From contig JASGCO010000005.1 in the NCBI GenBank assembly GCA_030054095.1, positions 62,001-126,000 of the forward strand: a DNA stretch of 64,000 bases, read 5' to 3'. Below are positions 63,382 through 64,000 of the stretch, one piece after another. A model generated the notes under the pieces. It saw only the letters and a program-made list of their open reading frames with translations, was not told the DNA's origin and did not search any database. Numbering within the stretch: the stretch's first letter is position 1; every line of letters starts with the position of its first letter. The DNA is from Sediminibacterium sp. (GTDB lineage: Bacteria > Bacteroidota > Bacteroidia > B-17B0 > Aurantibacillaceae). A program made the translations under genes and the position numbers.

Positions 63382-64000
63382 TCAATCCTGAATAACCCTG
63401 AATTCAATTCGCCGGTTTTGAGCATGTTGCTCCTCGCTGCAAATAATCCCGTCTGAGCATTGATTCAGCAGACGTGTTTCCCCAAACCCTTTACTGATTA
63501 TTCGATCTGCATCAACCCCATGTTCCGAAAGGTAAGATTTTGCTGCTTCTGCGCGCGCTTCGCTAAGGCGCAAATTATCTATACTGTTTCCTTTGCTATC
63601 TGTGTGGGCCTGTAACTCAATCTTTATGGCCCGGTTGGCTTTTAAGGCCATCACCACCTTATCTAGCGTTTGCCGGGCAGCGGGTAAAAGATCATATTTC
63701 CCAAAATCAAATTGTATGTTTTCAATAATAGGTGCATTTACTTTTTTATTATTCATTACATCCAGCCACGGGTCATCCAGGAAAACATCTTTTAACGCGC
63801 TCATCTCGGTAGCCAGAGGTTTATATACCAATTTGTTTCCTTTAATAACAGTAATAACTTTTATAAGGTTTTCCTCACTACTGTAAACCAAAACATTATT
63901 AAACACATCCAGATTGTGTTCGCCATTGTCGGCACTCAAAAAAAACCGCTTAAGAAAAGGAAGGTATTTAAATTTAAACGTTCCAAAATCATCTGTTACC
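63382..64000 (-). CDS. OmpA-family protein, C-terminal part (partial at window edge)
   Basis: The minus-strand frame is open to the right edge, so the protein continues beyond the window. At least 205 residues are visible: an upstream segment VTDDFGTFKFKYLP like a carboxypeptidase-regulatory or SdrD-type repeat, a linker, and a C-terminal OmpA domain. The domain has the peptidoglycan-contacting pattern (NIQFDFGKYDLLPAARQTLDKVV, ELQAHTDSKGNSIDNLRLSEARAEAAKSYL, NRRIEFRV). It is probably an outer-membrane protein anchored to peptidoglycan. Confidence 0.88.
   Translation of the reverse strand, partial: VTDDFGTFKFKYLPFLKRFFLSADNGEHNLDVFNNVLVYSSEENLIKVITVIKGNKLVYKPLATEMSALKDVFLDDPWLDVMNNKKVNAPIIENIQFDFGKYDLLPAARQTLDKVVMALKANRAIKIELQAHTDSKGNSIDNLRLSEARAEAAKSYLSEHGVDADRIISKGFGETRLLNQCSDGIICSEEQHAQNRRIEFRVIQD

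Noticed and set aside
1..64000. tRNA, rRNA, CRISPR array or insertion sequence
   Set aside because: I found no cloverleaf, rRNA-like segment, regularly spaced direct repeats or transposase frame. Short IS remnants cannot be excluded by eye.

Overview
The window is chromosomal DNA of a member of the Bacteroidota. The evidence is a set of gene families and arrangements typical of that phylum: DUF4290 next to murA, DUF4286 next to rsmA, a murF-alr fusion, a GLPGLI-family protein after an outer-membrane beta-barrel receptor, PD40/TPR/OmpA envelope proteins, a short RpoD-like sigma factor, -7 boxes of the TAnnTTTG type, and few Shine-Dalgarno sequences. I see no rRNA, tRNA, CRISPR array, transposase or prophage gene. 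Species or genus cannot be fixed from sequence alone.

Layout. 1-5.9 kb: a partial secreted BNR-repeat protein (minus), a peroxiredoxin-like protein, a TPR/PD40 envelope protein, a short non-catalytic aldehyde-dehydrogenase homologue and two paralogous GIDE-like membrane proteins. 5.9-8.1 kb: a divergent GC-rich repeat copy, a methyltransferase and four ParB-binding (parS) sites. 8.1-21.6 kb, almost all minus strand: a GNAT acetyltransferase, mnmG, an overlapping lolA-like/yidD/two-membrane-protein operon, a TM2-like protein (plus), a LytTR regulator with an eight-PAS histidine kinase, a MORN-repeat protein and nadA. 21.6-22.1 kb: an AT-rich spacer with many TGTTAA motifs and a DnaA-box-like site, where gene orientation changes from mostly minus to mostly plus. 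22.1-31.4 kb: rpiB, DUF423, MazG-like, cyclase, pdxH, algH, trmD, a small XRE locus, a degenerate aspartyl-protease-like protein, ettA and an EVE protein. 31.4-47.5 kb: a TPR protein, DUF4286-rsmA, dedA, DUF4290-murA, two TlpA-like proteins (one without cysteines and fused to OmpA), grpE-dnaJ, a flavoprotein and murF-alr. 47.5-64 kb: a beta-barrel receptor with a GLPGLI protein, rpoD, recN, pckA, a three-gene cobalamin-type radical SAM/methyltransferase operon, hsp20, a Gly/Cys-rich protein with a GRDP-like partner, and a partial OmpA protein.

How it fits together. Most genes are housekeeping: tRNA modification (mnmG, trmD), rRNA methylation (rsmA), peptidoglycan precursors (murA, murF-alr), NAD and PLP cofactors (nadA, pdxH), chaperones (grpE, dnaJ, hsp20), DNA repair (recN), gluconeogenesis (pckA), transcription (rpoD) and ribosome-associated ABC-F function (ettA). 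The parS cluster beside mnmG, together with the orientation switch at the AT-rich spacer, suggests that the window lies in the replication-origin domain. The least explained parts are a dispersed structured GC-rich repeat (four copies), the two-radical-SAM operon, the cysteine-free TlpA-OmpA fusion, and the Gly/Cys-rich pair at the right end.
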